The notes: generated by a model from the letters alone, not told the origin. A stretch of DNA of 64,000 nt from Palsa-504 sp963790065 (GCA_963790065.1 CAWBNK010000006.1:1-64000), one strand, 5' to 3'; shown: positions 25,642 through 35,077, counted from the stretch's first letter. Numbers and translations: made by a program.

Positions 25642-26863
25642 ATGGCTGACGCGGTAATCGTGGCTACGGCCCGGTCGCCGATCGGCCGCGCATTCAAGGG
25701 GTCACTGAAGGACCTGCGGCCGGACAACCTGACCGCCACCATCGTGCGCGCGGCGCTGGACCAGGTGCCGCAGCTCGACCCGTCGGACGTGGACGACCTG
25801 ATGCTGGGCTGCGGTCTCCCCGGTGGCGAGGCCGGGTTCAACATGGCCCGGGTGGTCGCGGTGCTGCTCGGTTACGACCACCTTCCCGGCACCACGCTTA
25901 CCCGCTACTGCGCGTCGTCCCTGCAGACCACGCGGATGGCCATGCACGCGATCAAGGCCGGCGAGGGCGAGGTGTTCATCTCCGCCGGCGTGGAAACGGT
26001 CAGCCTGGCAAGTCAAGGGCAGCAGCGACTCGCTTCCTGACACTATGAACCCGCTGTTCGGCGACGCATGCGCGCGCACCGCCACCACGGCCCAGGGCGG
26101 CGCCGGGGGCTGGTACGACCCGCGGGAAGACGGCGTGCTGCCCGACGCCTACATCGCCATGGGCCAGACCGCGGAGAACGTGGCGTCGATGTGCGGTATC
26201 AGCAGAGCCGAGCAGGACGAGTTCGCAGTCCGCTCGCAGAACCTCGCCGAGCAGGCGATCAAGAATGGCTTCTACTCGCGCGAGATCACCCCGGTCGAAC
26301 TGCCGGACGGCACCACCGTGGACCGCGACGACGGCCCTCGCCCGGGAGTCACCGTCGACGCCGTCGGCACGCTCAAGCCCGTGTTCCGCCCAGACGGGAC
26401 GGTGACCGCGGGCAACTGCTGCCCGCTCAACGACGGCGCGGCGGCCGTCGTGGTGATGAGCGATCGCAAGGCACGCGAACTCGGGATCACCCCGCTGGCC
26501 CGGATCGCCGCCACCGGGGTGAGCGCGCTGTCGCCGGAAATCATGGGCCTCGGCCCTGTCGAGGCGACCAGGCAGGCCATGCGGCGGGTCGGCATGACCA
26601 TCTCCGACATCGACCTGGTCGAGATCAACGAGGCGTTCGCGGCGCAGGTGATTCCCGCCTACCGCGAACTCGGCATCGACATCGACCGGCTCAACGTGCA
26701 CGGCGGCGCTATCGCACTGGGCCACCCGTTCGGCATGACCGGCGCCCGGATCACCGCCACCCTGCTCAACGGCCTGGCCACCAGGGATAAGGCCGTCGGA
26801 CTGGAAACCATGTGCGTTGGCGGCGGCCAGGGCATGGCGATGATCATCGAGCGGCTCAACTAG
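25642..26863 (+). pseudogene. Acetyl-CoA acetyltransferase (thiolase), frameshifted
   Basis: A thiolase of about 406 residues for the last step of beta-oxidation. It starts MADAVIVATARSPIGRAFKG. The acyl-enzyme cysteine is in TRYCASSLQTTRMAMH, the histidine in LNVHGGAIALGHPFGMTGAR and the second cysteine in ETMCVGGGQGM. Near 26005 the frame shifts by one base: SAGVETVS is followed in the next frame by QVKGSSDSLPDTMNPLFGD. Removing one base restores a normal protein, so function depends on whether the indel is real. It completes the hydratase-dehydrogenase-thiolase set of this island. Confidence 0.85.
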
Positions 26864-26904
26864 TCCCGCTTGCCTGCCAGCAGGCCGGCGTGCGAGCCTG
26901 GGGC

Positions 26905-27774
26905 GTGCTTGATCTCGGCTACCGGCATGTTGACGTCTTCAGCCGGCGCGCGATGCAGGGCAACGGCCTGGTGGTGGTGCTGGACGCGGAGCACCTGCCC
27001 ACGGCGGCGATGCAGGAGCTGACCCGGGAAGTCCGCCAGTTCGAGACGGCGTTCCTAGCCGGTGTGGACCTGCCGGGCCGGTCGGCCCGGCTGCGTATCT
27101 TCACCGAGGACGAAGAACTGGACTTCGCTGGTCACCCGGTGCTGGGCGCCGCGGCCGTGCTGCACACCCTGTTGCCCGCCGCGGACGCGGAAGAGAGGTG
27201 GGCCCTGGCGGTAGCGCAGCGGACGGTCGAGGTCCGGACCCGCGGTGCGGACCGGTGGGTGGACGCGACCATGGATCAGGGTGTCCCGACACTCGGCCCG
27301 GCGATAGCGGGTGAGCTGGCGCAGGCCTACCGTGACGCGCTGAACCTGGCCCGCGGCGACCTGCATCCGGCGCTGCCGATGCAGGTGGTCAGCACCGGCC
27401 TGCCCTACCTGATCGTGCCGGTTCAAAGCGGGCTGGACGGCGCCCGGATCAGCCACCCGGGCTTCGAGGGGCTTCTTGAGGCCAGCGGAGCGAAGTTCGT
27501 CTATGTGCTCGACCCGGACCGCCCGGAGGGCCGTACCTGGGACAATTCCGGCCGGGTAGAGGATGTCGCGACCGGCAGCGCGGCCGGCCCGGCGGCCGGC
27601 TACCTGCTGCACCATGGCGTCCGTCCCGCCGGGGAACCCATCCTGGTCCACCAGGGCCGGTTCACCGGACGGCCCAGCACGATCGAGGTCCGCCCCGGCC
27701 CGGACGGCCGGCTATGGGTCGGCGGGCCGGTGGCACCGGTCGCGGCCGGACGCTTCCACGCTCATCTGACCTGA
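26905..27774 (+). CDS. PhzF-family isomerase/epimerase (second copy)
   Basis: About 289 residues of the PhzF fold, only distantly similar to the copy at 12.5 kb. It has YRHVDVFSRRAMQGNGLVVV, the glutamate in VRQFETAFLAG, DFAGHPVLGAAAVLH and the second signature VEDVATGSAAGPAAGYLLHH. The start is uncertain; I chose the GTG giving VLDLGYRHVDVFS, with another GTG five codons upstream. It follows the thiolase by about 40 bases and may be in its operon. Confidence 0.85.
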   Translation: MLDLGYRHVDVFSRRAMQGNGLVVVLDAEHLPTAAMQELTREVRQFETAFLAGVDLPGRSARLRIFTEDEELDFAGHPVLGAAAVLHTLLPAADAEERWALAVAQRTVEVRTRGADRWVDATMDQGVPTLGPAIAGELAQAYRDALNLARGDLHPALPMQVVSTGLPYLIVPVQSGLDGARISHPGFEGLLEASGAKFVYVLDPDRPEGRTWDNSGRVEDVATGSAAGPAAGYLLHHGVRPAGEPILVHQGRFTGRPSTIEVRPGPDGRLWVGGPVAPVAAGRFHAHLT

Positions 27775-27816
27775 CCGCTGCGCGTCCGCCCGCGGACCTG
27801 AGCAGATCGTGGGAAC

Positions 27817-28473
27817 ATGCGGCCTGAACCACAGGAAGAGGCAGCTGAGCTGCGTGCACGGCTCAGGCACGTGTACTGGCTGGGCGGCGGGAGCGGTGCT
27901 GGCAAGTCGACCATCGCACGCCGCCTGGCGGCTCAGCACGGCCTGCGCGTGTACGCGACCGACGCGGCGATGGCAGCGCACGACGGGCGCATCATCCGGC
28001 ACGATGCCCCGTTCCTGAGCGAGTTCAAGGCCATGAGCATGGACGAACGCTGGGTGAACCGATCGCCGGAAGCCATGCTTGAGACCTTCCACTGGTTCCG
28101 CGGCGAGGGGTTCGGCTTGATCGTCGAAGACCTGCTGCGCCTCCCGGCGGAACCCGGCGTTATCGCGGAAGGTTTCCGGCTGTTGCCCCGTCTGGTGCAG
28201 CCGCTGCTCACCACGCCGCACCACGCCGTGTGGCTGCTGCCGACGCCCGGGTTCCGCCGGGCCGCGTTCGCGAGCCGGGGTTCCCTGTGGGAGATCGCCC
28301 GCAAGACCAGCGATCCGGAACAGGCCCTGCAAAACCTGCTGGAACGTGACCGGATGTTCACCGACCGCCTTCACCAGGAGGCCCGCCGCCTGGACCTGCC
28401 CGTCATCGAGATCAGTACCGCGATGACCGAGGATGGGCTGGCCCGCCGCGTCACCGAGGTGTTCGGACTGTAA
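27817..28473 (+). CDS. P-loop kinase-like protein
   Basis: A 218-residue cytosolic protein with a Walker A motif WLGGGSGAGKSTIARRLA, an acidic residue after the second strand (YATDAAMAAHD), and a central IVEDLLRLPAEPGVIAEGFRLLP. The fold resembles adenylate/shikimate-type small-molecule kinases. The phosphate acceptor cannot be read from the sequence. It lies 42 bases after the PhzF gene. Confidence 0.75.
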   Translation: MRPEPQEEAAELRARLRHVYWLGGGSGAGKSTIARRLAAQHGLRVYATDAAMAAHDGRIIRHDAPFLSEFKAMSMDERWVNRSPEAMLETFHWFRGEGFGLIVEDLLRLPAEPGVIAEGFRLLPRLVQPLLTTPHHAVWLLPTPGFRRAAFASRGSLWEIARKTSDPEQALQNLLERDRMFTDRLHQEARRLDLPVIEISTAMTEDGLARRVTEVFGL

Positions 28474-28594
28474 GCCCGGACGCCTGACACGCCTGTGCTT
28501 CTTCGACCTGCGGCGCGGGGTGTAGCGTTTCACTCAGCTCCGGCACTGGCTAGGACGCCGCCTGCCGTACAGCTGGAGAAGGGAGGACGTCACC

Positions 28595-28699
28595 GTGAAC
28601 CCCGTAATGGGGCCCCTCATCATCCTGTACCTCTGGCTCGGGGTGACGATCGTGGCGGCAATCGCCGGGATCATCAGTGGCAGCTTCTCCGCACATTAG
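28595..28699 (+). CDS. 34-residue single-pass membrane peptide
   Basis: GTG-initiated MNPVMGPLIILYLWLGVTIV, continuing AAIAGIISGSFSAH. One hydrophobic helix (residues about 6-27) fills nearly the whole peptide. A strong GGGAGG stands eight bases before the GTG and the stop is clean. No known family comes to mind. It is followed by a LuxR remnant and preceded by about 120 bases that can hold its own promoter. Confidence 0.6.
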   Translation: MNPVMGPLIILYLWLGVTIVAAIAGIISGSFSAH

Positions 28700-28732
28700 G
28701 GAATTAGGCAGAACGGCCCCCGGTCATCGCTA

Positions 28733-28894
28733 CCCGGCACGCGAGATCGCTGCCGGGCTGCATGTCACCGCAAGACGGTTTCCTCCCACCGAGAGCACAT
28801 CTACGCCAAGCTCGGGGCGAAGACCCGGACCGAGGCCGCCCTGTTCGCTAAGCGCTACGGCCTGACCGGGACGGCAGGCGAGTCCGGGACCTGA
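28733..28894 (+). pseudogene. LuxR-type HTH remnant, frameshifted
   Basis: Two frames together give REIAAGLHV then KTVSSHREHIYAKLGAKTRT followed by EAALFAKRYGL, the C-terminal half of a LuxR/GerE HTH. The rest of the gene is gone and a frame jump occurs near 28773. This is a decayed regulator end. Confidence 0.7.
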
Positions 28895-28901
28895 CAAAAA
28901 G

Positions 28902-28919
28902 ATCGGGTAATTACCCGAT
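28902..28919. promoter_or_regulatory. 18-bp perfect palindrome upstream of SnoaL/P450
   Basis: ATCGGGTAA-TTACCCGAT, 33 bases before the SnoaL-like start. The layout and A/T centre are typical of TetR or MarR operators. On the minus strand the arms are followed by TTTTT, so a terminator on that strand is an alternative, but no minus-strand gene reads into it. Confidence 0.55.
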
Positions 28920-28952
28920 TCGCTCCCGCTGGCGGATCCGTACAACGGATCC

Positions 28953-29378
28953 ATGGCCACGACAGCACCTAACCACAGCGCGGCTACCCCGGTGCCGCAG
29001 TTCGCCTTGGCCGGCGTGTTCCTTGAGGGCCTCGCCGGTCAGGATTTCGCCCGGCTCGGCGGCGTGCTCGCCGCTGACGCCTGCCTGCGCGCCCTGCTGC
29101 CTTCGGGTTTGCGGGAGTGGGCCGGTGCCGAGGCGATCGCTGACCGGTTCGCGGGCTGGTTCGGCGACACCCAGGATTTCGATCTGGTGGAGGCTACGGT
29201 CGGCGAGGTCGGCGGTCGTTTGCACCTGCACTGGCGCGTCCGGCTTCAGGCGGAGCGGCTCGGTGCTGGCTGGTTCACCGTCGAACAGCAGGTCTACGCC
29301 GACACTGCCGATGGCGGGCGCATCGTCCAGCTCGACCTGCTCTGTACCGGTTACCGGCCGGAGGGTGATCATGACTGA
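28953..29378 (+). CDS. SnoaL/NTF2-like protein
   Basis: A 141-residue cone-fold protein (FLEGLAGQDFARLGGVLAAD then AGAEAIADRFAGWFG). Such proteins act as isomerases, cyclases or simple binding domains. Its last eight bases overlap the P450 start, so the two are translationally coupled and may act on the same small molecule. Confidence 0.75.
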   Translation: MATTAPNHSAATPVPQFALAGVFLEGLAGQDFARLGGVLAADACLRALLPSGLREWAGAEAIADRFAGWFGDTQDFDLVEATVGEVGGRLHLHWRVRLQAERLGAGWFTVEQQVYADTADGGRIVQLDLLCTGYRPEGDHD

Positions 29379-30612
29379 CACCCTGACCAGCTGGGGCGGT
29401 TGGGAGCCGGCGATCCGCGACGACCCGTTCGGGCACTTCGCCGAGGCGCGGGCCCGGTGCCCGGTGCAGCGGGTACGCCTGGCTGATGGCCACCCGGCCT
29501 GGGTCGTGCTCGGCTACGACGCGGCCCGGCAGGCGCTCAACGACCCTCGCATCTCCAAGGACATGCTCGCCGCCCTGCAGGATAACGGCGATGTGGTGGC
29601 CGAAGGTCTGCCCGGACCTGAGTTCTCCCGGCACATGCTCAACGTCGACCCGCCGGACCATACACGGCTGCGGCGGCTGGTGTCCCGGGCCTTCGTGCCC
29701 GGCAGGATCGCCGCGCTGGAGCCGTCCATCCGGGACATCGCCCACAACCTGCTCGATGAGCTCGACACCGCCGGTCCCGGCGCCACCGTCGACCTGATCG
29801 AGGGATACGCCTACCCGCTGCCATTCGGGGTGATCGGCGAACTGCTCGGCATCCCGGCCGCCGACCGGCCGCGGCTGCACGCCTGGTTCCAGGTGCTGCT
29901 AACCGGGTGGGCCGGTGACCCGCCGCCCGAGGCGGTCGAAGCTTCGGACGGCATCGTGGCCTACCTGGGCGAGCTAATCGACGCCAAGCGCCAGAGCCCG
30001 GCCGACAACCTGGTCAGCGTCCTGGTCGCCGCCACCGAAGGCGATACGCTGACCAGGCAGGAGCTGCTGTCGAGCCTGTTCCAGCTCATCGTCGCCGGCC
30101 ACGACACCACGGCCAGCCTCATCGGTAACGGGGTAGTAGCCCTGCTCGATCACCCCGCCCAGCTGCAGGCGCTGCTGGCTGATTCCGGGCGGCTTCCAGC
30201 CGCGATCGACGAGCTCATCCGGTTCACCGCCCCGGTCCCGCACGCCACGTTCCGCGTCACGGCCGAGCCGCTGAGGCTCGGCGGCGTCCAGATCCCCGCC
30301 CACGAACAGGTGCTGGTGTGCCTGGCCTCGGCCGACCGCGATCCGGGCCGCTTCCCGGAGCCCGACGTCCTCGACCTCGGCCGCGGCGACGGGCCGAACC
30401 TCGGCTTCGGCCACGGCGCTCATTATTGCCTGGGCGCGCCGCTGGCCCGGCTCGAAGCCAGAGTCGCCTTCGAGACCCTGCTCAGCCGTTATCCGGGCTT
30501 GCGGCTGGCCGCCGGCCGGGACGCGCTCACCTGGGCGCACGGCGACGGCCTGGTCCTGCGCGGCCTCGTCTCCCTGCCTGTCGTTCTCGGTCCCGGCCGG
30601 CGGCCGGGTTGA
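29371..30612 (+). CDS. Cytochrome P450
   Basis: A 413-residue bacterial class I P450. The I-helix is LIVAGHDTTASLIGNG, the K-helix ExxR is ELIR, and the heme loop is LGFGHGAHYCLGAPLARLEA with the thiolate cysteine at residue 353. It would hydroxylate an unknown substrate using ferredoxin and ferredoxin reductase supplied elsewhere; none is adjacent. It is coupled to the SnoaL-like gene and probably controlled through the palindrome upstream. Confidence 0.95.
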   Translation: MTDTLTSWGGWEPAIRDDPFGHFAEARARCPVQRVRLADGHPAWVVLGYDAARQALNDPRISKDMLAALQDNGDVVAEGLPGPEFSRHMLNVDPPDHTRLRRLVSRAFVPGRIAALEPSIRDIAHNLLDELDTAGPGATVDLIEGYAYPLPFGVIGELLGIPAADRPRLHAWFQVLLTGWAGDPPPEAVEASDGIVAYLGELIDAKRQSPADNLVSVLVAATEGDTLTRQELLSSLFQLIVAGHDTTASLIGNGVVALLDHPAQLQALLADSGRLPAAIDELIRFTAPVPHATFRVTAEPLRLGGVQIPAHEQVLVCLASADRDPGRFPEPDVLDLGRGDGPNLGFGHGAHYCLGAPLARLEARVAFETLLSRYPGLRLAAGRDALTWAHGDGLVLRGLVSLPVVLGPGRRPG

Positions 30613-30637
30613 CCAGGTCCGATCCGCCGCAACCCTG

Positions 30638-32201
30638 CTATCGGCCAGCAGGTGCCTCCGTCTTAGCCGCCAGGTATTCGTGCACGAGCCGCACCGCGGT
30701 AGCCCCGTCGCCGACGGCGGAAGCGACCCGCTTGAGCGAGCGGTAACGCGCGTCGCCGATCGCGAAAACGCCTGGTACCGAGGTCTCGAGCGGCAACGGC
30801 GCCCGGTCAAGCGGCCAGCCTGCCCCAGCCATGCCGTCCCGCACGACGTCACGCCCGGTCAAGATGTAGCCATGGTCGGTCTGTACCGTGTCGGGCAGCC
30901 ACTGGGTGCGCGGCTCACCGCCGATCAGGACGAAGAGCGCCGCCGCCGGGACCGGCTCAATCCGGTCCTGCCGTACGTCGTGCAGTGTCAGGGCATCAAG
31001 GTGCTCGATCCCGTGGCAGCCGGTGACCTCGGTATTCAGCCGCACTGCGAGGTTAGGAGTGACCTCGATCTCGCGGATCAGGTACTCCGACATCGAACGC
31101 GCCAGGTTGTCACCCCGCACCAGCATCGTCACCTGCCGGGCCCGCCGGGCGAGGTGCAGTGCGGTCTGGCCTGCCGAGTTCCCAGCGCCCACCACGAAGA
31201 CGTCGCGTTCTTCCATGGCCTGTGTCTCGCTCGAGGCCGCACCGTAGAAGACACCGGAACCGACCAGTGCCTCCAAGCGCGGCACGCCCAGACGCCGCCA
31301 GGCGATACCCGGCGCGGCGATGACCGTTCTGGCTGCGATCCGGTGACCGTCTGCCATCCGCACGATGCGTGCGTCTCCCCTGGTCTCCAGGCCGACGACC
31401 GGCTGGGCGAAGACCATGTGCGCGCCGAATATCCAGGCCTGCTCGCACGCTCGCCGGGTGAGCTCGTGCCCGCTGATGCCGTGCGGGAAGCCCGGATAGT
31501 TGCGGATCATCGGGCTGCTGCCCGCCTGGCCGCCTGAGACAGTCTCCTCTAGCACGACCGTCTCCAGGCCCTCGGATGCGGCGTAGACACCGGCGGTCAG
31601 GCCTGCCGGTCCCGCTCCGACGATGAGGACATCGCATTCGTCCACGTCGTTGTGGGTGCTGCCGCCGACGGCCTCCACGATCTGCGCCGACGTCGGCTCG
31701 ACCATCGTGTATCCGTCGTGCCGGATCAGGACCGGCAGGCGGGTTGCGCACGGGCCCTTCTGGTCGAGCAGGCGGCGGCCCTCCGCACCGTCCGCCGAGT
31801 CGAAATGGAACGGCACGTTGAACCGGATGAGCAGCTCGCGCAGCTCGTTGGTGCTGCGGTCGTTGAGCCGGCCGATGACGTGGAACAGCTCGAAGGCGGC
31901 GCTGCGGTTCCTGGCCCATTCGGTCGCGCTCCACCAGGAGCACCCGCTTGGCCCGCGGGTGCATGCTGTGCGCGCAGGCGAGGAACTCGACGCCGGGCAT
32001 CTCGCGCATCTTGTGGTCGACGATGAGCACGGCCACCGTGACGTGCTCATCGGCTAGCTTGCGGAGCATCGCCAGTCCCGCGGCCGCGGACGAGGCACCG
32101 ATAACCCGGAAATCCTCGCTGAACCGCCGGCTGAGGTCGTCCCGCAGCGCCCGCATGACCCCGGGGTCATCATCGATCACGAACAGGACAGGATGTGACA
32201 T
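30638..32201 (-). pseudogene. Receiver-domain/FAD-dependent oxidoreductase fusion, frameshifted
   Basis: About 520 residues. The first 120 form a response-regulator receiver-like domain: LFVIDDDPGVMRALRDDLS and the acceptor-strand VLIVDHKMREMPGVEF. A glutaredoxin-like linker follows (NVPFHFDSADGAEGRRLLDQ), then a thioredoxin-reductase-like FAD/NAD oxidoreductase (DVLIVGAGPAGLTAGVYAAS, DVFVVGAGNSAGQTALHLAR, GVFAIGDARY). The CxxC of true thioredoxin reductase is absent; the position reads GVFYGAASSE. The frame shifts by one base near 31922 after RVLLVERD. Such receiver-flavoprotein chimeras are known but their role is unclear. Confidence 0.8.
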
Positions 32202-32205
32202 CCGC

Positions 32206-32313
32206 TCAGCCCTGTGAGCCGGGCTGGATGTTCTGGTCGAGGTGGAAGATGTTGTCCGGGTCATATCGCTGCTCGAGCGCCCCGGTGGTGATGTCGGCCG
32301 ATGTCGCAGTCAT
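32206..32313 (-). pseudogene. C-terminal remnant of a berberine-bridge-type FAD oxidase
   Basis: A 35-residue frame whose core LEQRYDPDNIFHLDQNIQPG is the very end of the BBE domain of FAD-linked oxidases. The other 400 or so residues are missing. It directly precedes the receiver fusion gene and may still be translated as a leader. Confidence 0.6.
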
Positions 32314-32473
32314 GTGGGCCCTTTCCGGTTCAGTGCCCCGACGTGACCGGAGCACCACGAAGCTAGGGCTCGCACCGTTCGTACAGCGTTCGCGTTCACG
32401 GTCGCCTCAGCGAACCTGACGAACGCCAGCCGGCGGCAGCGCGGCGAGGTCGCCTTAGCAGCGCCAAGGCTTC

Positions 32474-32689
32474 TTAGCTCAGGCCGGACCATAGGTACCT
32501 GGCGCCGGGGGTGGCGATGACGTTGTAGAGCAGGTTCGTCGGGGTGACGGCGGGGCTGGGCGTGCCGAGCACGCTGACCTGGAATGGCAGTAGCAGGACC
32601 GCGCCGGAGATACCGGCCGGGGTCGCGGTCGCGGCGATCCCGAAGGCCGCGAGCAGGGCCACCGCTATGGTCCACCCGGTCCCGTACAC
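32474..32689 (-). pseudogene. TauE/SafE-like permease N-terminal remnant
   Basis: The segment VALLAAFGIAATATPAGISG, then GAVLLLPFQVSVLGT and TPTNLLYNVIATPGA, is the first membrane hairpin of a sulfite-exporter TauE/SafE protein. It stops after about 70 residues where the family has about 250. It is truncated; no continuation is visible downstream. Confidence 0.65.
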
Positions 32690-32767
32690 CGGGCTACGGT
32701 AACCGGCCCGGACCGCCTTCCGGGCCGGATGCCGGGGAAGTTTGCGCAGGTAAAACGCTGTTAGCGG

Positions 32768-32989
32768 TTAGCTGTCTTCGGCGGGGAAGTAGCCAGGCCA
32801 GTCAGTGACAAGATGCGACGGCGTCCCGTCGCCGCCGTCCTGGCCAACAAGCCTGGCCGACGCCAGCGCGAGACCGTTCCGCAGCAAGCTCTGGATCGCC
32901 TCGGCATCACCTGCGCGAACCGCCGATCGCAGCTCGACCGCGACCTGGTCGTCGCTGGGGATCCGCTTGCCGGTCTCCTGCTCATTCAT
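32768..32989 (-). pseudogene. Truncated ankyrin-repeat protein
   Basis: A 73-residue frame with ELRSAVRAGDAEAIQSLLRN and GTPSHLVTDWPGYFP, the first repeats of a small ankyrin protein. It ends abruptly after the second repeat and lacks the rest. A short functional protein cannot be excluded. Confidence 0.5.
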
Positions 32990-33157
32990 CGCGGCCCATC
33001 GTGCCAGGTGCCGGAATGAAGCCGTCGCGTCCTGCTTGCCTTCGTGCAGGCCGGGCTCGGGTACAGCGTGATCGGCTGCGTCTTCGAGGCAGCTGGGCAG
33101 ATCAGGCGTGGCACGAACGCCATGACCTGATCCCTGTCATCGCGGCTTGCTCGTGGG

Positions 33158-34124
33158 CTAGCTGAGTAGCTGGCCGAAGATGCCGATGCCCGTTTGCAGG
33201 GCGCTGGCCTGATCCAGGATGCCGCCGGTGATCTCCGGATTGGAGGCTTGCCACGCCGACGCGGCGGCCCGGGTGGCGAAGAAGTTGATATACCCGCAGC
33301 AGACCGATGCTGACGGCCCGGCGCGCTGGCCGTCAGTCCGGCCGGCGTACACCACGGCCGTGGCCGGATCCCAGCTGCTGTCGGCCCGGTCAACTTTCAC
33401 GGTGACCGGCTGGCCGGTGGACGGATCGGCAGATTCGATCACGACGGGACGGCCGGCCATCGCGGATACGCCCAGGGCGTCGATCGCGCACATGGCAAAT
33501 ACGGTCGCAGCGCCTGATATCCGCACCTGGTGCCGGGTCGGCAGCGCGGAGAACGGATAAGCCGCGGTGATCTGACCGTCCTGGTCGAGGCACAGGAAGT
33601 CGCCGTCGGCCAGCTCGGCCAGCACCTGTGACCCATCGAACGGCGCAGCGTGCCTGGCCAGGCTGGAGATGCCGGGCGCAGCCCCGGTGTGCACGAACGA
33701 TCGCAGCACGGCCTGATGCACGGCCCGCAGGCCGCGTTCGGCTGGCGCGATCCGGCCACGGCCAGCGCGTCCCGCCGCATCCAGCCACTCCGGGTCCCCC
33801 GGCTCAGCCGCCACGGCCAGGGCCTGCTCGATCGCGTGACGGAGCTGGTCGGCTGATGGCGCACCGGATGTACGGCCCTTTTCATCGCGGTACAGCCGAC
33901 AGGAAATGCCCGGTGACGGCTGCCCCAGCTCGGCGAACGGATCGCCCCCGTCGATCAGCAGCGTGGGCGAGCCGTGCATGCCCCGCCGGGCTGCCTCGTC
34001 CTCGTCGCAGATCACCTGGTGCGACACCGGGACGCCCGCCCGGCCGTCCAGCACCGCCGCGAGCCGGCCGGCTGAGAACGGGCGCGTTCGGGCAGCCCGG
34101 CACGGACAGAACAGTCAGATGCAT
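33158..34124 (-). CDS. merB: MerB-like organomercurial lyase with N-terminal thioredoxin-like domain, frameshifted near start
   Basis: About 320 residues. The C-terminal half matches alkylmercury lyase: FAMCAIDALGVSAM carries the Cys-x-x-Asp pair of the MerB active site, and SVCCGYINFFATR carries the third cysteine region. The N-terminal 85 residues (SHQVICDEDEAARRGMHGSP, TLLIDGGDPFAELG) are a thioredoxin-like domain known fused to some actinobacterial MerB proteins. The true start is MHLTVLSVPGCPNAPVL at 34124, one frame away; an extra base near 34073 separates it from RLAAVLDGRAG. No merA or merR is visible nearby, so mercury detoxification is likely but not shown. Confidence 0.8.
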
Positions 34125-34146
34125 CAGCCCGGCTCCTGTCACCCTG

Positions 34147-34446
34147 CTACCAGGGCAGGTGCCGGTTGAGCCACTGCAGCGCAGGCCCGATCACCGGGCG
34201 CTGATGCCAGCCGCGCGCCATGACCTGTCCGCGGACCGACTCGGCGGCACCGCGCAGCGTCTGGCGCATCGCCGTGGCTTGATGGTCCCTTGCCCGTCGC
34301 CGCAGGAAATGGACACAGCTGACGCAGATGCCTACCTCGGGATGGCTACCGAGGTGGACCAGGGTGTCCTCCGACCTGGGCTTGCCGCAGCACCAGCACC
34401 TGCTCTGGCCTGCCTGGTCTGTCGCTGTCTGAGTCTCAGCGCTCAT
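34147..34446 (-). CDS. Small zinc-ribbon-like protein
   Basis: A 99-residue protein with two cysteine pairs, CWCCGKPRSE and GICVSCVHFL, suggesting one zinc site. An arginine-rich tail follows, ending QWLNRHLPW. GGGAG supports the MSAET start rather than a longer one. It ends 22 bases before merB on the same strand and is probably its operon leader. Function unknown. Confidence 0.65.
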   Translation of the reverse strand: MSAETQTATDQAGQSRCWCCGKPRSEDTLVHLGSHPEVGICVSCVHFLRRRARDHQATAMRQTLRGAAESVRGQVMARGWHQRPVIGPALQWLNRHLPW

Positions 34447-34630
34447 GACAGGCTCCCGTCTGTTACCAGCGAGTCTAGGCGCCCGGCCGCCGGCTGGTTG
34501 GGTGCGTTTCCCGCTGACTGAGGCGAGCCTCCCGGGGCCAGCCACGCGATCGCGAACCCCTTAGCGCCGACCTAGCCGGCCCGCGGAGGCGTGGTGCGGC
34601 GACTTCGTCACCGACAGGCTTTGACACCAT

Positions 34631-35044
34631 ATGCGTGTGGACGAGGCCTGGGAACAATTCATGACAACGAGTAAGCATGCCCAGCGCGAAATGGGTGCGG
34701 GGCGGCCGGAACCCTTCAAGGCACTGTGGTCGCATACTGACGGCGTAGTGATCATGGGCGGATTCGGCGGCTATGAGCGCGGGTGGGAGCAGGTCGGCGC
34801 CCGCCTCGATTGGGCTTCGAAAGGCCTCGCTGCTACCGATCACAGCTGGGAGAACATCGTGACGGTGGTCGGTGAGGACCTCGCGTACACCGTCGATCTG
34901 GAGCACATGACCCGGCACGTCGGCGGCCAGCCGCGGCCGTACACACTTCGCTGTACGCAGGCCTACCGCCGGGAGGGCGGTGAGTGGAAGGTCGTCCTGC
35001 GTCATGCAGACGACCTTTTGCAGAAAGACGAGCAGCAGAGATGA
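34631..35044 (+). CDS. SnoaL-like (DUF4440-type) protein
   Basis: A 137-residue cone-fold protein with HTDGVVIMGGFGGYERGWEQ, then YTVDLEHMTRH and YTLRCTQAYRREGGEWKVVL, typical of the calcium/calmodulin-kinase II association-like NTF2 group. Role unknown. It is divergent from the zinc-ribbon/merB pair. Confidence 0.75.
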   Translation: MRVDEAWEQFMTTSKHAQREMGAGRPEPFKALWSHTDGVVIMGGFGGYERGWEQVGARLDWASKGLAATDHSWENIVTVVGEDLAYTVDLEHMTRHVGGQPRPYTLRCTQAYRREGGEWKVVLRHADDLLQKDEQQR

Positions 35045-35077
35045 CCTGAGGAGCGGCTGCGGCGGCCGAAGCCCGCC

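Noticed and set aside
1253..34124. Programmed +1 frameshifting as a common theme
   Set aside because: Five events are of the +1 type, but two others are of the opposite type and the sites share no slippery codon or downstream structure that I can see.
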